From Oscillospiraceae bacterium (GTDB taxonomy: Bacteria; Bacillota; Clostridia; Oscillospirales; Ruminococcaceae): 64,000 bases of DNA. Of this stretch, positions 1 to 8,479 are shown piece by piece (position 1 is the stretch's first letter; the number at the start of each line of letters is the position of its first letter). The translations under genes were made by a program, and so were the position numbers. Where the stretch lies: contig JAEELE010000059.1 of the NCBI GenBank assembly GCA_016288755.1, positions 1-64,000 on the forward strand. The letters run 5' to 3'. The notes beneath the pieces were generated by a model. The model ran no database searches. It saw only the letters and a list, made by a program, of their open reading frames with translations, and was not told the DNA's origin.

Positions 1-467
1 CGGTATGCCATGACCATGCACTCCGAGCCGTAATGCCCGCGCACACCGGTGATCAGACATACATGCCTGCAGCCGTGGTCGCCGAGCACATGGTCCAGCA
101 GCGACGAAAACGCCTGATTGGCATAGGAAAAAACCGACGGCACACAGTCCATCTGCCCGTCATAGCACAGCAGAGGGATCCGGTGCTCCTTCGCGATCGC
201 TGCTATGGTGTTGGAGACCGCATCATTGCGGATGGTTTCCCGCATAATCACAATCAGATCGACCAGACCGAGCGGGATCAGATCGTAGACACTGTAGCAG
301 CTGGCTTCGTTCCGGGCACCTTCGGATTCCTCCAGCCCGGAATTGAACACAAGAACATAGTAATCCCGTCTGTGTGCCTCGTCCACAAAGGCTCTGACGC
401 TCTCGAGAATCTCTGCATTCTGGATCCGTGACGTGCAGAGTGCGATCACCAAACGGTCATGCAGCAT
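1..467 (-). CDS. LacI-like substrate-binding sensor protein (N-terminal part, runs off window)
   Basis: The 155 visible residues begin with ATG at 467, preceded by GGAGGC, and continue past base 1. They read as the first lobe of a periplasmic-binding-protein/LacI-type sensor fold: a beta strand near residues 6-11, a helix rich in acidic residues, a central DLIVI strand, and a late HVCLITG strand followed by a Tyr-Gly-Ser turn typical of this fold. There is no helix-turn-helix before it, unlike true LacI regulators. In clostridia such HTH-less sensor domains are often joined to GGDEF or histidine-kinase output domains, but the output part lies outside the window, so function is open. A good promoter sits just upstream. 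Confidence 0.6.
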   Translation of the reverse strand, partial: MLHDRLVIALCTSRIQNAEILESVRAFVDEAHRRDYYVLVFNSGLEESEGARNEASCYSVYDLIPLGLVDLIVIMRETIRNDAVSNTIAAIAKEHRIPLLCYDGQMDCVPSVFSYANQAFSSLLDHVLGDHGCRHVCLITGVRGHYGSECMVMAY

Positions 468-524
468 GCGGCGTGCCTCCCTTCTATCTTCAAGATCTGA
501 ATGACTGCATTCTGATTCAGTATT

Positions 525-553
525 ATTGTAGCATGTTTCCGCGTGTTTGTCAA
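525..553 (-). promoter_or_regulatory. sigma-A promoter for the sensor gene
   Basis: On the minus strand a TTGACA -35 box (548-553) and a TACAAT -10 box (525-530) are separated by exactly 17 bases, about 60 bases upstream of the sensor gene start. It is divergent from the promoter at 629-657. Confidence 0.75.
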
Positions 554-628
554 TAAGCAGCGGCAGAAAACCGCCGCAGATGCCCGAGCGGCGCCGCTGA
601 ATAAAATACAAAAAGTCTCACATCCCGC

Positions 629-657
629 TTGACATTTTCAGAAAAATAGTATATACT
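629..657 (+). promoter_or_regulatory. sigma-A promoter for the zinc-ribbon membrane protein
   Basis: TTGACA (629-634), 17-base spacer, TATACT (652-657). The start codon of the downstream gene is at 766, which leaves a leader of roughly 100 bases. Confidence 0.75.
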
Positions 658-765
658 GTGCATAGACCCCTGTTTCACCGCACCGCATACCGCTGAAAAC
701 GTACAGTGCCGGCGCTTCGTCCGACGCTCCGGCAAGGCTCCCGGAAGCAGAAAGGAAGTTTTACT

Positions 766-1191
766 ATGGCAACATGCACATACTGCGGCGCACCGGTCGA
801 CGACAACGCAGCCGTCTGCCCCTACTGCGGGTCGACACTGCAGCAGACCGGATATCCCCAGCAGAACGGCTATCCCCAGCAGAACGGATACGGCGGCTAC
901 CCGCAGCAGAACGGGTATCCCCAGCAGCCCGGTTACCCGCAGCAGCAGGGTTACCCCCAGCAGCCGGGTTATCCGCAGCAGGACTATCCCGCACAGAACG
1001 GCGACCTGAAGTCTCCCACGGACCGAAAGGCAAAGACATGGGAGATCGTCGTCGCGTTCCTCATCCCGCTCGTCGGGCTCATCATGTATTTCGTCAACAA
1101 ATCGACCAAGCCGACTGCCGCGAGCAGCATCGGCAGGGCAGCACTGATCGGCTGGATCGTCAACTTTGCGATCTATATGGCAAACCACTGA
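766..1191 (+). CDS. Zinc-ribbon, GYPQQ-repeat membrane protein
   Basis: A 141-residue protein. The N-terminus is a zinc ribbon with Cys4-x2-Cys7 and Cys18-x2-Cys21. Residues about 28-80 are a low-complexity run of Gly-Tyr-Pro-Gln-Gln units (with Asn-Gly variants). Two hydrophobic segments follow (about 91-110 and 125-138), so the ribbon and repeat are probably cytoplasmic on a small membrane anchor. The start at 766 is chosen because it follows AAGGAAG at good spacing and opens directly into the ribbon; an in-frame ATG at 706 has no such site. Similar zinc_ribbon_2-type proteins are common in clostridia with unknown role. A hairpin terminator follows. Confidence 0.8.
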   Translation: MATCTYCGAPVDDNAAVCPYCGSTLQQTGYPQQNGYPQQNGYGGYPQQNGYPQQPGYPQQQGYPQQPGYPQQDYPAQNGDLKSPTDRKAKTWEIVVAFLIPLVGLIMYFVNKSTKPTAASSIGRAALIGWIVNFAIYMANH

Positions 1192-1212
1192 GGCGGCATC
1201 ATTCCGAAAGAC

Positions 1213-1250
1213 CGTCCCTCCGCATCCGCGCGGGGGGACGTCCTGCTTTT
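1213..1250 (+). terminator. Probable intrinsic terminator
   Basis: CGTCCC (1213-1218) can pair with GGGACG (1235-1240), extended by further C/G pairs, and a short T run follows at 1247-1251. It sits just after the zinc-ribbon gene. Confidence 0.5.
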
Positions 1251-1257
1251 TGGTACA

Positions 1258-1286
1258 GAATGAGAAATGAGGAGTGAGAAGTTGGG
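1258..1286. repeat. Heptamer tandem array (AATGAGA type)
   Basis: About four 7-base units of the form AATGAGA/AGTGAGA in the gap before the sigma factor gene. It is one of roughly ten such arrays in the window. Confidence 0.6.
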
Positions 1287-1340
1287 CTCCGCGTCATTTT
1301 CGCATCCGCATTTCACATTCCGAAAACTGCTTTTTTGACT

Positions 1341-1385
1341 CTGCAAAAAAATTTTTCGTTTTGTGTTAGGTTTCTGCAAAAAAAT
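1341..1385 (+). promoter_or_regulatory. Direct repeat upstream of the ECF sigma gene
   Basis: CTGCAAAAAAAT occurs twice, at 1341-1352 and 1374-1385, with a 33-base period, ending about 30 bases before the sigma factor start. ECF sigma factors commonly drive their own promoter, so this A-rich direct repeat is the best candidate for the autoregulated promoter or an operator. The role is inferred. Confidence 0.4.
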
Positions 1386-1416
1386 CTGTCATTACCGATA
1401 GAGGGAGGTGAGCGGC

Positions 1417-1971
1417 ATGGACGACAAGCACATTCTGGAGCTGTTCGGGCAGCGCGACGAGGCTGCACTGCACGAGGTCGGGCAGACCTACCGTGCACTC
1501 TGCATGACAGTCGCCTACAATATTCTCGGGAACAGACAGGACGCCGAGGAGTGCTTCAACGACGCGCTCCTGCGCATCTGGAATGCGATCCCGCCTGCCG
1601 CTCCGGAGTCCATCGGTGCCTATCTGCTGACGGCAGTGCGCAATGCCGCCCGCAACCGGCTCGAGCGCGCCAACGCCGAAAAACGCGGCGGCGGAGCGGT
1701 CGCTGAGGCACTGGAGGAGCTCGAAGGCTGCCTCCCCGGCGCGCACGGCGAGCAGATGCTCGACAGCCTTGTACTGCGCGAGGCGATCAACCGCTTTCTC
1801 GGGACACTTTCCCCGGGGGCGCGGTCGGTCTTTCTGCGGCGCTACTGGATGTGCCTGACCGTCGAGGAGGTCGCGGCAGAATCCGGCAAGAGCGTCGGCA
1901 GCGTGCAGATGTCGCTCGCACGCACAAAACGGAAACTGAAAGCATTTTTGCGAAAGGAGGAGCTGCTGTGA
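1417..1971 (+). CDS. ECF-type RNA polymerase sigma factor
   Basis: A 184-residue sigma-70 family protein of ECF size. The sigma-2 region spans about residues 18-85 (the AYNILGNRQDAEE segment and the following LLRIWN helix are typical), and the sigma-4 helix-turn-helix spans about 125-178 (a VEEVAAESGKS turn followed by a VQMSLARTKRKL recognition helix). It would direct RNA polymerase to a small regulon, normally including its own operon. The ATG at 1417 is preferred over GTG at 1408 because the GGGAGG site at 1403-1408 overlaps the latter. Its TGA stop overlaps the GTG start of the next gene, so the two are translationally coupled. The partner is a membrane protein with an anti-sigma-like N-terminus. 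Confidence 0.9.
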   Translation: MDDKHILELFGQRDEAALHEVGQTYRALCMTVAYNILGNRQDAEECFNDALLRIWNAIPPAAPESIGAYLLTAVRNAARNRLERANAEKRGGGAVAEALEELEGCLPGAHGEQMLDSLVLREAINRFLGTLSPGARSVFLRRYWMCLTVEEVAAESGKSVGSVQMSLARTKRKLKAFLRKEELL

Positions 1972-4900
1972 AAACAACAGATTTTCTGAAGCTGACCGAC
2001 GGCGTGGATGAGAAATATCTCGCCGAGGCAGTGCGGACCGGCAAAACTGCGCGCGGAAAGGCGAAAGCAGCGCTGCCTTCCTCTGACGCAGAGTCAACGG
2101 AGGTGTACAAAATGACACATTCAGAAAGCAGATTCGGATTTTTGAGACCGGTGTTCGCCGGCATTCTGACGGTCGTTGCGGCAGGCGGCGCAGCGGCATG
2201 GCTCTTCATCGGACTGCCGAAGCTCCGGCAGAACCCCGGCGGCAACACGGGCGAGAGCAGCGCAGCGGTCACACTGCCCGATCTTTCCGCAGTCGGCATT
2301 GATACGTCCAGATTCGTGCGGGCGGAGGAGCCCTATATCGGCGGCGAAACGCTCGGCTTCTATCTCACGGATGTGCAGACGGACAGTGCATACGAGTGGT
2401 GCTATGACAGCCCGCGCCCCTGCGAGGCATGGGTGCGCTTTGACGCGGAGAACGGCGACCGGATCATTCTCGACGGACAGAGCAGACTGCGCAGATACCG
2501 CCGCGCCGTCCGTGCCTCTGAGAGCACAAAGCCCGGTCTGGACGCCGCAGTCGAAAAGGCAAACGCCTTCGCACAGACGGTCATCGTCGGCACCGTGCCG
2601 GAGATTTCGGTCGGCGAGGATGACAAACCCGATCATCGGTATTCCGCGTGTTTCGCAAGCGATGAGATCTGGGGCTTCGGCGACATGGACGCAGAGGGCA
2701 ATGTCGTCGAATGGTATACGGACTACGCGAACATGGACGGCAGGACTGCGGATGAAGCCGCATTTGACAGTGCTGCGGCGCCGCTGCTCGATTCTCTCGC
2801 GGCAGGTCAGCTCGAGGGCGGCGAGAAGTGGCAGATCGTCAAGCGCAAATTCATCAGCATGAACGGCAAGGTCTACGGGCTCTACGACGTGCTGATGGGC
2901 AGAGCCGCCGCGGGCAGCCCCGAGGAAATGCCCGCATACGACACCTATTACTATATGATCGACTTGGACGGCAAGGTCAGTCAGCCCGCCGATCTCTCGG
3001 CGCTCGGCATTGACACGGCATCCTATCAGAAGACAGCCGCGCCCTATGCCTATGACATCCATGATCTCTACAATCTGAACGGCGACACGCAGATGCCCGC
3101 GAAGTATACTTGGAATTATTCGTATTATCCGTATGCGCCGCACGAGGTCTGGGACGAATACCGCGGCGCAAACGGCGAGCAGCTGGTCTTCGATCAGCAG
3201 GGCAATTTCCGCAGATTCCGCAGCAGCGCGGAGATGCCTCAGAGCGAGGCTCCGCTCAGCGAGCAGGACCTGAAGGTGCGCGGCGCCGAGCTGGTGCAGG
3301 CGATCGTGCCCGGCGTCGACTGCAATCTCACCGGCGGATGGTTTGAGGGCGCATATCACGTTGACTGGGATGCGGCGGATGCTTCCGCATACCGCTGTGG
3401 CACGGTCTTTATGAATTCCTCGGGCGATATCTGGTATATCCTCAATGACTGCTACGCCCTCCAGAGCGTCGCAGACACCGGCAAATACGACGAGGCGGCA
3501 CGCAGGCTCTACGAACATGAGCGCGGGTCCGGTTCCGCGGAGATCACCGACCGCTTCTTCATCGCGTTCGGCGGCAAAGTCTACGGCTGCTACACGTTCA
3601 CCGAACAGGAGTCCGACGTGTACCGCATGATCGTCGACGCAAACGAATCCGCAGCCAGCTCTTCCATAAAAACGGGCGTGCTGCTCGGCGAATTAGATCT
3701 TTCGCAGTATGTCAAAGCTGATACACCCGTCATCTATACCATCGAAACTGCCTTAACGGAAGAAGAACGCGGCATGATTACCTATGAGTGGAATTATGCG
3801 GCAGCGATACCGTCGGAGGAGTGGGACGAATACCGCGGACCGAACGGCGAGCAGATTCTGTTCGACACGAACGGAACATTGCGCAGCGTGTGGATCAGTG
3901 ACACATGCCCCGCAGAAACGGAAATCCTTGACAGTCAGGCATTGAAGGCGCGCGCAGAGGAGATCGCGCACGAGCTGGTCCCGTCCGAGGCACTGACCGT
4001 CACCGACGGCGAATGGATCAACGATGCGTATCATTTCGCCTTCTGGAACAACAGCAGCGATGTGCTTCTCAACGGCACGATTGTGCTGAACCGCTCCGGA
4101 AAGCTGTGGAATCTGAACAATAACCGCTATGTCTGGAAAAACCCGGAAAACCGGTCTGATTATGACAACGCAGCTCTTGAAATGTCCAAGTCGCTTGCCC
4201 CCGGCGGACAGCGCGAGATCATCAGCCGGAAATTCATGGAGTTCAGCGGCAAGATCTACGGCTACTACCTCGTGAAAATCACAAACAACGGCGAAACCGG
4301 CGAGCACCGTCTGATCATCGACGTGAAGGACAGGGCAACAACGGACACCGACCTTCTGAAGGCGATTCCCGAAGGCACAACGCTGCCCGATCTGACAAAA
4401 TACGATCTGTCCGCATACGGCATTGATACGGCTTCGCTGCGCGCAGAGGAATATCTGATCGACGATTACAACTCCGACGATCAGCTCTATGAGTGGTTCG
4501 GCAGCGGTAAGCAGCCGCACAGAAAGTGGATACAGTGGTTTTCCGAGGACAGCACGACCAGCGCGGTGACAGACGAGCTCGGCAGAATCCGTCTCATCAG
4601 CAATTACCGGGAGGGCGACAACGAAAATGCCGCCGGCTTTGAAAAGCGCGCGGACGAGGTATTCCGCCTGCTCAACCCCGCCTATGACGGCGAGGCAATG
4701 ATGAACGACAACACATCCAAGACCTATTCCGCATTAAAGCAGTATCAGGAATATGCCGACGATCTGTATCTGGCGCAGTTCCGGCAAGACGGAACACTGT
4801 CATTCCTTCAGATCGACTATTGCGATGCAGACGAAAACACCGATCTGAGCTTCTTTGATACAAAGCTGCAGGAATATCAGGAGAAGCTGCGGACGGCATC

Positions 4901-5045
4901 CGGCTTGGAGAATGCAGAGTTTTCCGATGTCGCATGGAGTGTCAAGCGCATCGAAGGCAGACTGTGCATCTTCTATGATTTCAGCGCAGTGATTCCGGGG
5001 GAGTCTGAGATCAGGCAGTTCAGAATGATGACAGCAGAAGACTGA
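1968..5045 (+). CDS. Giant single-pass membrane protein, probable anti-sigma factor/sensor with four repeated modules
   Basis: A 1025-residue protein starting at GTG 1968, inside the sigma stop codon and preceded by AAAGGAGG. Residues 1-60 are cytoplasmic and resemble the short N-termini of clostridial anti-sigma factors (a DGVDEKYLAEA motif near 11-21). One transmembrane helix lies at about 62-83. The remaining 940 residues are extracytoplasmic and contain four diverged copies of a module of about 220 residues (DNA about 2265-2970, 2986-3640, 3690-4340, 4384-5020). Each opens with an L-S-x-x-GIDT-type motif and contains a Trp-rich strand, a DEYRGxNGEQ-like turn and a late K-x-YG-x-Y strand. 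No enzymatic motif was recognised. I infer an extracellular sensor controlling the sigma factor; most anti-sigma factors are 200-400 residues, so the size is exceptional. A terminator follows directly. Confidence 0.75.
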   Translation: MKTTDFLKLTDGVDEKYLAEAVRTGKTARGKAKAALPSSDAESTEVYKMTHSESRFGFLRPVFAGILTVVAAGGAAAWLFIGLPKLRQNPGGNTGESSAAVTLPDLSAVGIDTSRFVRAEEPYIGGETLGFYLTDVQTDSAYEWCYDSPRPCEAWVRFDAENGDRIILDGQSRLRRYRRAVRASESTKPGLDAAVEKANAFAQTVIVGTVPEISVGEDDKPDHRYSACFASDEIWGFGDMDAEGNVVEWYTDYANMDGRTADEAAFDSAAAPLLDSLAAGQLEGGEKWQIVKRKFISMNGKVYGLYDVLMGRAAAGSPEEMPAYDTYYYMIDLDGKVSQPADLSALGIDTASYQKTAAPYAYDIHDLYNLNGDTQMPAKYTWNYSYYPYAPHEVWDEYRGANGEQLVFDQQGNFRRFRSSAEMPQSEAPLSEQDLKVRGAELVQAIVPGVDCNLTGGWFEGAYHVDWDAADASAYRCGTVFMNSSGDIWYILNDCYALQSVADTGKYDEAARRLYEHERGSGSAEITDRFFIAFGGKVYGCYTFTEQESDVYRMIVDANESAASSSIKTGVLLGELDLSQYVKADTPVIYTIETALTEEERGMITYEWNYAAAIPSEEWDEYRGPNGEQILFDTNGTLRSVWISDTCPAETEILDSQALKARAEEIAHELVPSEALTVTDGEWINDAYHFAFWNNSSDVLLNGTIVLNRSGKLWNLNNNRYVWKNPENRSDYDNAALEMSKSLAPGGQREIISRKFMEFSGKIYGYYLVKITNNGETGEHRLIIDVKDRATTDTDLLKAIPEGTTLPDLTKYDLSAYGIDTASLRAEEYLIDDYNSDDQLYEWFGSGKQPHRKWIQWFSEDSTTSAVTDELGRIRLISNYREGDNENAAGFEKRADEVFRLLNPAYDGEAMMNDNTSKTYSALKQYQEYADDLYLAQFRQDGTLSFLQIDYCDADENTDLSFFDTKLQEYQEKLRTASGLENAEFSDVAWSVKRIEGRLCIFYDFSAVIPGESEIRQFRMMTAED

Positions 5046-5059
5046 TTCACACACACTTG

Positions 5060-5087
5060 AAATGCCTCCCGCAACAGGGAGGCATTT
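5060..5087 (+). terminator. Intrinsic terminator of the sigma/sensor operon
   Basis: A perfect 11-bp stem (AAATGCCTCCC at 5060-5070 with its complement at 5077-5087) around a 6-base loop, beginning 15 bases after the stop codon and ending in a short T run. Confidence 0.8.
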
Positions 5088-5096
5088 CTGTCGGGA

Positions 5097-5300
5097 GGAG
5101 AGGGCGGAGAGCGCAGGGCGCGGGGAGCCCCATGTTTGCAAGCAAACGGGGCATTTTGGCTCCGCGAGCCGTTTTGCATCCTCACCCAATCTGCGTGACT
5201 GCACGGCGCTAAAGCGCCTTCTTGAAGTGCGATGCTCCCAATAATTCTTTCAATCAGCAGAAGAAGCGACGGGTGCCGGAACAACTCCTCACTCCTCACT
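5097..5300 (+). repeat. Dispersed composite repeat R1, copy 1
   Basis: This segment contains a GC-rich hairpin region (GGGGAGCCCC near 5122-5131, then a GTTTGCAAGCAAAC palindrome near 5135-5148), a GGCTCCGCGAGCCG hairpin, a conserved segment with GCACGGCGCTAAAGCGCC, and an AATCAGCAGAAG end that passes into the flank GGAACAACTCCTCAC. The same order of blocks occurs at 9488-9733, and inverted at 8480-8870. No open reading frame of note lies inside it. Confidence 0.7.
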
Positions 5301-5352
5301 GCTCACTGCTCACTTGACCTCCTCCCTCCTACCTCCTCCCCCCTCCTCCCTC
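5281..5352. repeat. Heptamer tandem arrays (CTCACT and CTCCTCC types)
   Basis: About five CTCACTN units are followed by C/T-rich units of the CTCCTCC/CTCCTAC type, also with 7-base period. The array directly abuts repeat R1 through the shared flank GGAACAACTCCTCAC. Confidence 0.65.
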
Positions 5353-5398
5353 TGCATTCAATTCACAACACGTTCACAGAATATTCATATCACGTTCA

Positions 5399-5426
5399 TA
5401 GACAACCGGGGCGAATGTGTTATAAT
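5399..5426 (+). promoter_or_regulatory. Promoter for rpsO
   Basis: TAGACA (5399-5404), 16-base spacer, TATAAT (5421-5426). About 100 bases of leader precede rpsO. Confidence 0.7.
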
Positions 5427-5532
5427 AATAAAGACCGTTTACTCGGATCAGGGACATTGCCCGCCAGCCGCGGGAGGTTCACCTTCCCTCTTCTGTGTTT
5501 ACCGGATTATTTTCAAGAAAGAGGTGAAAACT

Positions 5533-5799
5533 ATGCTTCGGAAGGAAGAGAAGACGGAGGTCATCCTTGCGAATGCAACCCACGAGGGCGACACCGGTTC
5601 CCCTGAGGTGCAGATCGCAATTCTGACCCGCCGCATCAACGACCTGAACGCCCATCTGAAGATCCACAAGCACGATCACCACTCGTATCGCGGCTTGCTG
5701 AAGATGGTCGGTCGCCGCCGCAACCTGCTCGCATATCTGAAGAAAAAGGATATCGAGCGCTACAGAGCGACCATCGAGCGTCTCGGTCTGCGTAAGTAA
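5533..5799 (+). CDS. rpsO: Ribosomal protein uS15
   Basis: An 88-residue protein, exactly the family length. uS15 binds the central domain of 16S rRNA early in 30S assembly. The conserved region [17 protein letters not shown] and the [22 protein letters not shown] rRNA-binding helix region are visible. The ATG at 5533 follows an AAGAGGTG site; an in-frame upstream extension has no ribosome-binding site. The order rpsO-pnp is conserved across bacteria. A 10-bp hairpin follows the stop codon. Confidence 0.97.
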   Translation: MLRKEEKTEVILANATHEGDTGSPEVQIAILTRRINDLNAHLKIHKHDHHSYRGLLKMVGRRRNLLAYLKKKDIERYRATIERLGLRK

Positions 5800-5811
5800 T
5801 GACACCGCAGG

Positions 5812-5840
5812 AGAGGGAGAGGGGACAACGCTCTCCCTCT
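5812..5840 (+). terminator. Hairpin after rpsO (terminator or processing site)
   Basis: AGAGGGAGAG (5812-5821) and its exact complement CTCTCCCTCT (5831-5840) form a 10-bp stem with a 9-base loop. There is no T run, so it may be an attenuator, an mRNA-stabilising end or an endonuclease site rather than a full terminator. Confidence 0.55.
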
Positions 5841-5888
5841 GTCTGTATGTCATCCACCCCGACCGCATTCACAGCGCCAAGAGGGATA

Positions 5889-5948
5889 TTAGCATGAAAC
5901 TGCGCACTGCATCACCCCCGCCCGATGCAGTCCGGAGTTTTATGCTAA
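5889..5948 (+). ncRNA. Long structured leader hairpin upstream of pnp
   Basis: TTAGCAT (5889-5895) pairs with ATGCTAA (5942-5948). A G-T wobble and AAACT/AGTTT (5897-5901 with 5936-5940) extend the stem. A 4x4 internal region follows, which can still form two G-C pairs, and then ACTGCATC (5906-5913) pairs with GATGCAGT (5924-5931) around a C-rich 10-base loop. The stem is over 20 bp and ends 77 bases before pnp. In Escherichia coli a leader stem-loop cut by RNase III mediates PNPase autoregulation; a similar role here is inferred from position and shape. Confidence 0.6.
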
Positions 5949-6025
5949 ACCCCATCACAGCGAGGCGGATGCGGTCAGTTTCCCAAGACTGTAAGGAAAA
6001 TGAAACCGTAAGGAGGCAATCCCAA

Positions 6026-8161
6026 ATGTTTGAAAATCACAAGATTTTCCGCACCACCTTTGCCGGGCGCGAGCTGACGGTCGAGACCGGCAAGACCTGT
6101 GAGCTTTCCAACGGCTCGTGCTGGGTCCGCTACGGCGATACCGTCGTGATGGCAAATGTCACCGCCAGCGAAAAGCCGCGCGAGGGCGTCGATTTCTTCC
6201 CGCTCTCCGTCGACTACGAGGAGCGGCTCTATTCCGTCGGCAGAATCCCCGGCAGCTTCATGAAGCGCGAGGGCAAGCCCTCTGAGCACGCCATCCTCAC
6301 CTCCCGCTGCGTCGACCGCCCCATCCGTCCGCTCTTCCCGAAGGACATGCGCAATGATGTCGCGGTCGTCATGACTGTGCTGGCAGTCGATCAGGACTGC
6401 ATGCCCGAAATCTGCGGCATGATCGGCACCTCGGTCGCGATCGCCATTTCCGATATTCCGTGGAACGGTCCGATCGGCGGCTGCGAGGTCGGTCTGGTCG
6501 ACGGCGAGATCATCCTCATGCCCGATCAGGAGCAGAGAGCAAAATCTGACCTCAAGCTGACTGTCGCCGCAACTGCACAGAAGATCGTCATGATCGAGGC
6601 AGGCGCAAACGAGGTCCCCGAGGACCTGATGCTCGAGTGCATCCTCAAGGCACACGAGGAGATCAAGAAGCTCGTCGCGTTCATCTCCGATATCCAGAAG
6701 GAGATCGGCAAGCCGAAGTTCGCATTTGAGTCGCAGGAGGTCGATCACGACCTGTTCGACGCGATCGCTGCATTTGCACGCAAGGACGTGGAGTTTGCAC
6801 TCGACACCAACGACAAGAATGTCCGCGAGGCAAGACTGTCCCCGATCAAGAACGCGATCCATGAGAAATTTGACGCGGAGAATGCAGAGCGCATCGGCAT
6901 GATCGACGAGTGCATCTACAAGCTCCAGAAGACCATCGTCCGCGACTGGCTCTATCAGGGCAAGCGCGTCGACGGCAGAAAGATTGACGAGATCCGCCCG
7001 CTGGCAGCAGAGGTCGGCGTCGTGCCGCGCGTGCACGGCTCGGGTCTGTTCACCAGAGGCCAGACGCAGGTCCTGACGATCGCGACCCTCGGTCCGGTCT
7101 CCGATGCACAGCGCATCGATGGGCTCGACGAGAACGAGGAGACCAAGCGCTATATGCACCAGTACAACTTCCCGAGCTACTCGGTCGGCGAGACCAAGCC
7201 CTCCAGAGGTCCGGGACGCCGCGAGATCGGTCACGGCGCACTGGCAGAGAAGGCACTCGTTCCGGTGCTGCCCTCCGTCGATGAGTTCCCGTATGCACTG
7301 CGCCTTGTCTCCGAGGTGCTCTCCTCCAACGGCTCGACCTCGCAGGGCTCCATCTGCGGCTCCACGCTCGCACTGATGGATGCCGGCGTGCCGATCAAGG
7401 CACCGGTCGCGGGCATCTCCTGCGGTCTGATCACCAAGCCGGATTCCGACGAATTCATGACGATGGTCGACATTCAGGGTCTTGAGGACTTCTTCGGCGA
7501 TATGGATTTCAAGGTCGGCGGCACGCACAAGGGCATCACCGCGATTCAGGTCGATATCAAGGTCGACGGTCTGACCCCGGCAATCATCAAGGAAGCCTTC
7601 GAGAAGACCCGCAAGGCACGCCTGTATATCCTCGACGAGATCATGCTCAAGGCGATCGACAAGCCGCGTGATACCGTCAGCGCCTATGCACCCAAAATGC
7701 TCCAGACCCGCGTTCCGGTCGACAAGATCCGCGAGGTCATCGGCTCGGGCGGCAAGGTCATCCAGAAGATTTCCGCTGAGTGCGGCGTGAAGATCGACAT
7801 CAATGAGGACGGCAGCGTGTTCGTTTCCGGTGTTGACCTCGCCGGCGCACAGAAGGCAATCCAGATCATCGACACGATCGCAAACGGTCCGGAGATCGGC
7901 GCGATCTACAAGGGCAAGGTCACCGGCATCCAGAGCTTCGGCGCATTCGTCGAGATCGTGCCGGGCAAGGAGGGTCTTGTGCACATCTCGAAGCTCGACC
8001 GCCAGCGTGTGGAGCGCACCGAGGACGTTGTTTCGCTCGGTGACGAGATCGTCGTCAAGGTCATGGAGATCGACGAGGCAAAGGGCAAGATCTCGCTCTC
8101 CAGAAAGGATGCGCTCGCGGAGCTCGAGGCAAGAAAGCAGCTTGTCCCGCCGCAGGAGTGA
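6026..8161 (+). CDS. pnp: Polynucleotide phosphorylase (PNPase)
   Basis: A 711-residue 3'-5' phosphorolytic exoribonuclease, active as a trimer in mRNA decay. Two RNase PH-like domains lie at about 10-230 and 320-545. The second carries the catalytic Asp-rich segment [13 protein letters not shown] at about 487-499. A KH domain ([12 protein letters not shown] near 570-581) and a C-terminal S1 domain ([14 protein letters not shown] near 627-640) complete the usual architecture. The ATG at 6026 follows AAGGAGG at 6010-6016. An in-frame open stretch back to 5894 is the hairpin leader and is not counted as coding. A terminator follows. Confidence 0.97.
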   Translation: MFENHKIFRTTFAGRELTVETGKTCELSNGSCWVRYGDTVVMANVTASEKPREGVDFFPLSVDYEERLYSVGRIPGSFMKREGKPSEHAILTSRCVDRPIRPLFPKDMRNDVAVVMTVLAVDQDCMPEICGMIGTSVAIAISDIPWNGPIGGCEVGLVDGEIILMPDQEQRAKSDLKLTVAATAQKIVMIEAGANEVPEDLMLECILKAHEEIKKLVAFISDIQKEIGKPKFAFESQEVDHDLFDAIAAFARKDVEFALDTNDKNVREARLSPIKNAIHEKFDAENAERIGMIDECIYKLQKTIVRDWLYQGKRVDGRKIDEIRPLAAEVGVVPRVHGSGLFTRGQTQVLTIATLGPVSDAQRIDGLDENEETKRYMHQYNFPSYSVGETKPSRGPGRREIGHGALAEKALVPVLPSVDEFPYALRLVSEVLSSNGSTSQGSICGSTLALMDAGVPIKAPVAGISCGLITKPDSDEFMTMVDIQGLEDFFGDMDFKVGGTHKGITAIQVDIKVDGLTPAIIKEAFEKTRKARLYILDEIMLKAIDKPRDTVSAYAPKMLQTRVPVDKIREVIGSGGKVIQKISAECGVKIDINEDGSVFVSGVDLAGAQKAIQIIDTIANGPEIGAIYKGKVTGIQSFGAFVEIVPGKEGLVHISKLDRQRVERTEDVVSLGDEIVVKVMEIDEAKGKISLSRKDALAELEARKQLVPPQE

Positions 8162-8182
8162 TTCCGAAGAATATGAGAAAAA

Positions 8183-8217
8183 CGGCAGACCCGGAGCTTC
8201 CGGGTTTGCCGCTTTTT
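8183..8217 (+). terminator. Intrinsic terminator after pnp
   Basis: CGGCAGACCCGG (8183-8194) pairs with CCGGGTTTGCCG (8200-8211), followed by six T residues at 8213-8218. Confidence 0.85.
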
Positions 8218-8241
8218 TGTGTGTCAGAATCCGATGGACGA

Positions 8242-8473
8242 AAGTGAGGAATGAGGAGTGAGAAGTGAGAAGTGAGCTGGTCGAAGTTAGGAGTGAGAAG
8301 TGAGGAGTGAGGAGTTGTTCCGGCGCTGATATTCCTGTCGCGAAATGTGAAGGGAGCGGGGAGGAGGGAGGAGGAAGGAGGGGAATGCGGAATTCGGAAT
8401 GCGGAATGATTCCGGCGCTCCTGTCGCAGAATGTGAAGGTAGGAGGGAGGAGGGAGCAGGGAGCAGTAGGAGG
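8242..8473. repeat. Heptamer tandem arrays (AGTGAGA, GGAATGC and GGAGGAG types)
   Basis: At least three neighbouring arrays have a 7-base period. AGTGAGA/AGTGAGG units fill 8242-8315, GGAATGC/GGAATTC units lie near 8392-8410, and GGAGGAG/GGAGCAG units lie near 8351-8390 and 8438-8473. The flank GTGAGGAGTTGTTCCGGCGC is the reverse complement of the flank seen at 5277-5290. Confidence 0.65.
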
Positions 8474-8479
8474 TTTGTC

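Noticed and set aside
5894..6025. In-frame N-terminal extension of pnp by 44 codons
   Set aside because: It covers a strong hairpin, lacks a ribosome-binding site, and the extension is absent from the family; the ATG at 6026 follows AAGGAGG.
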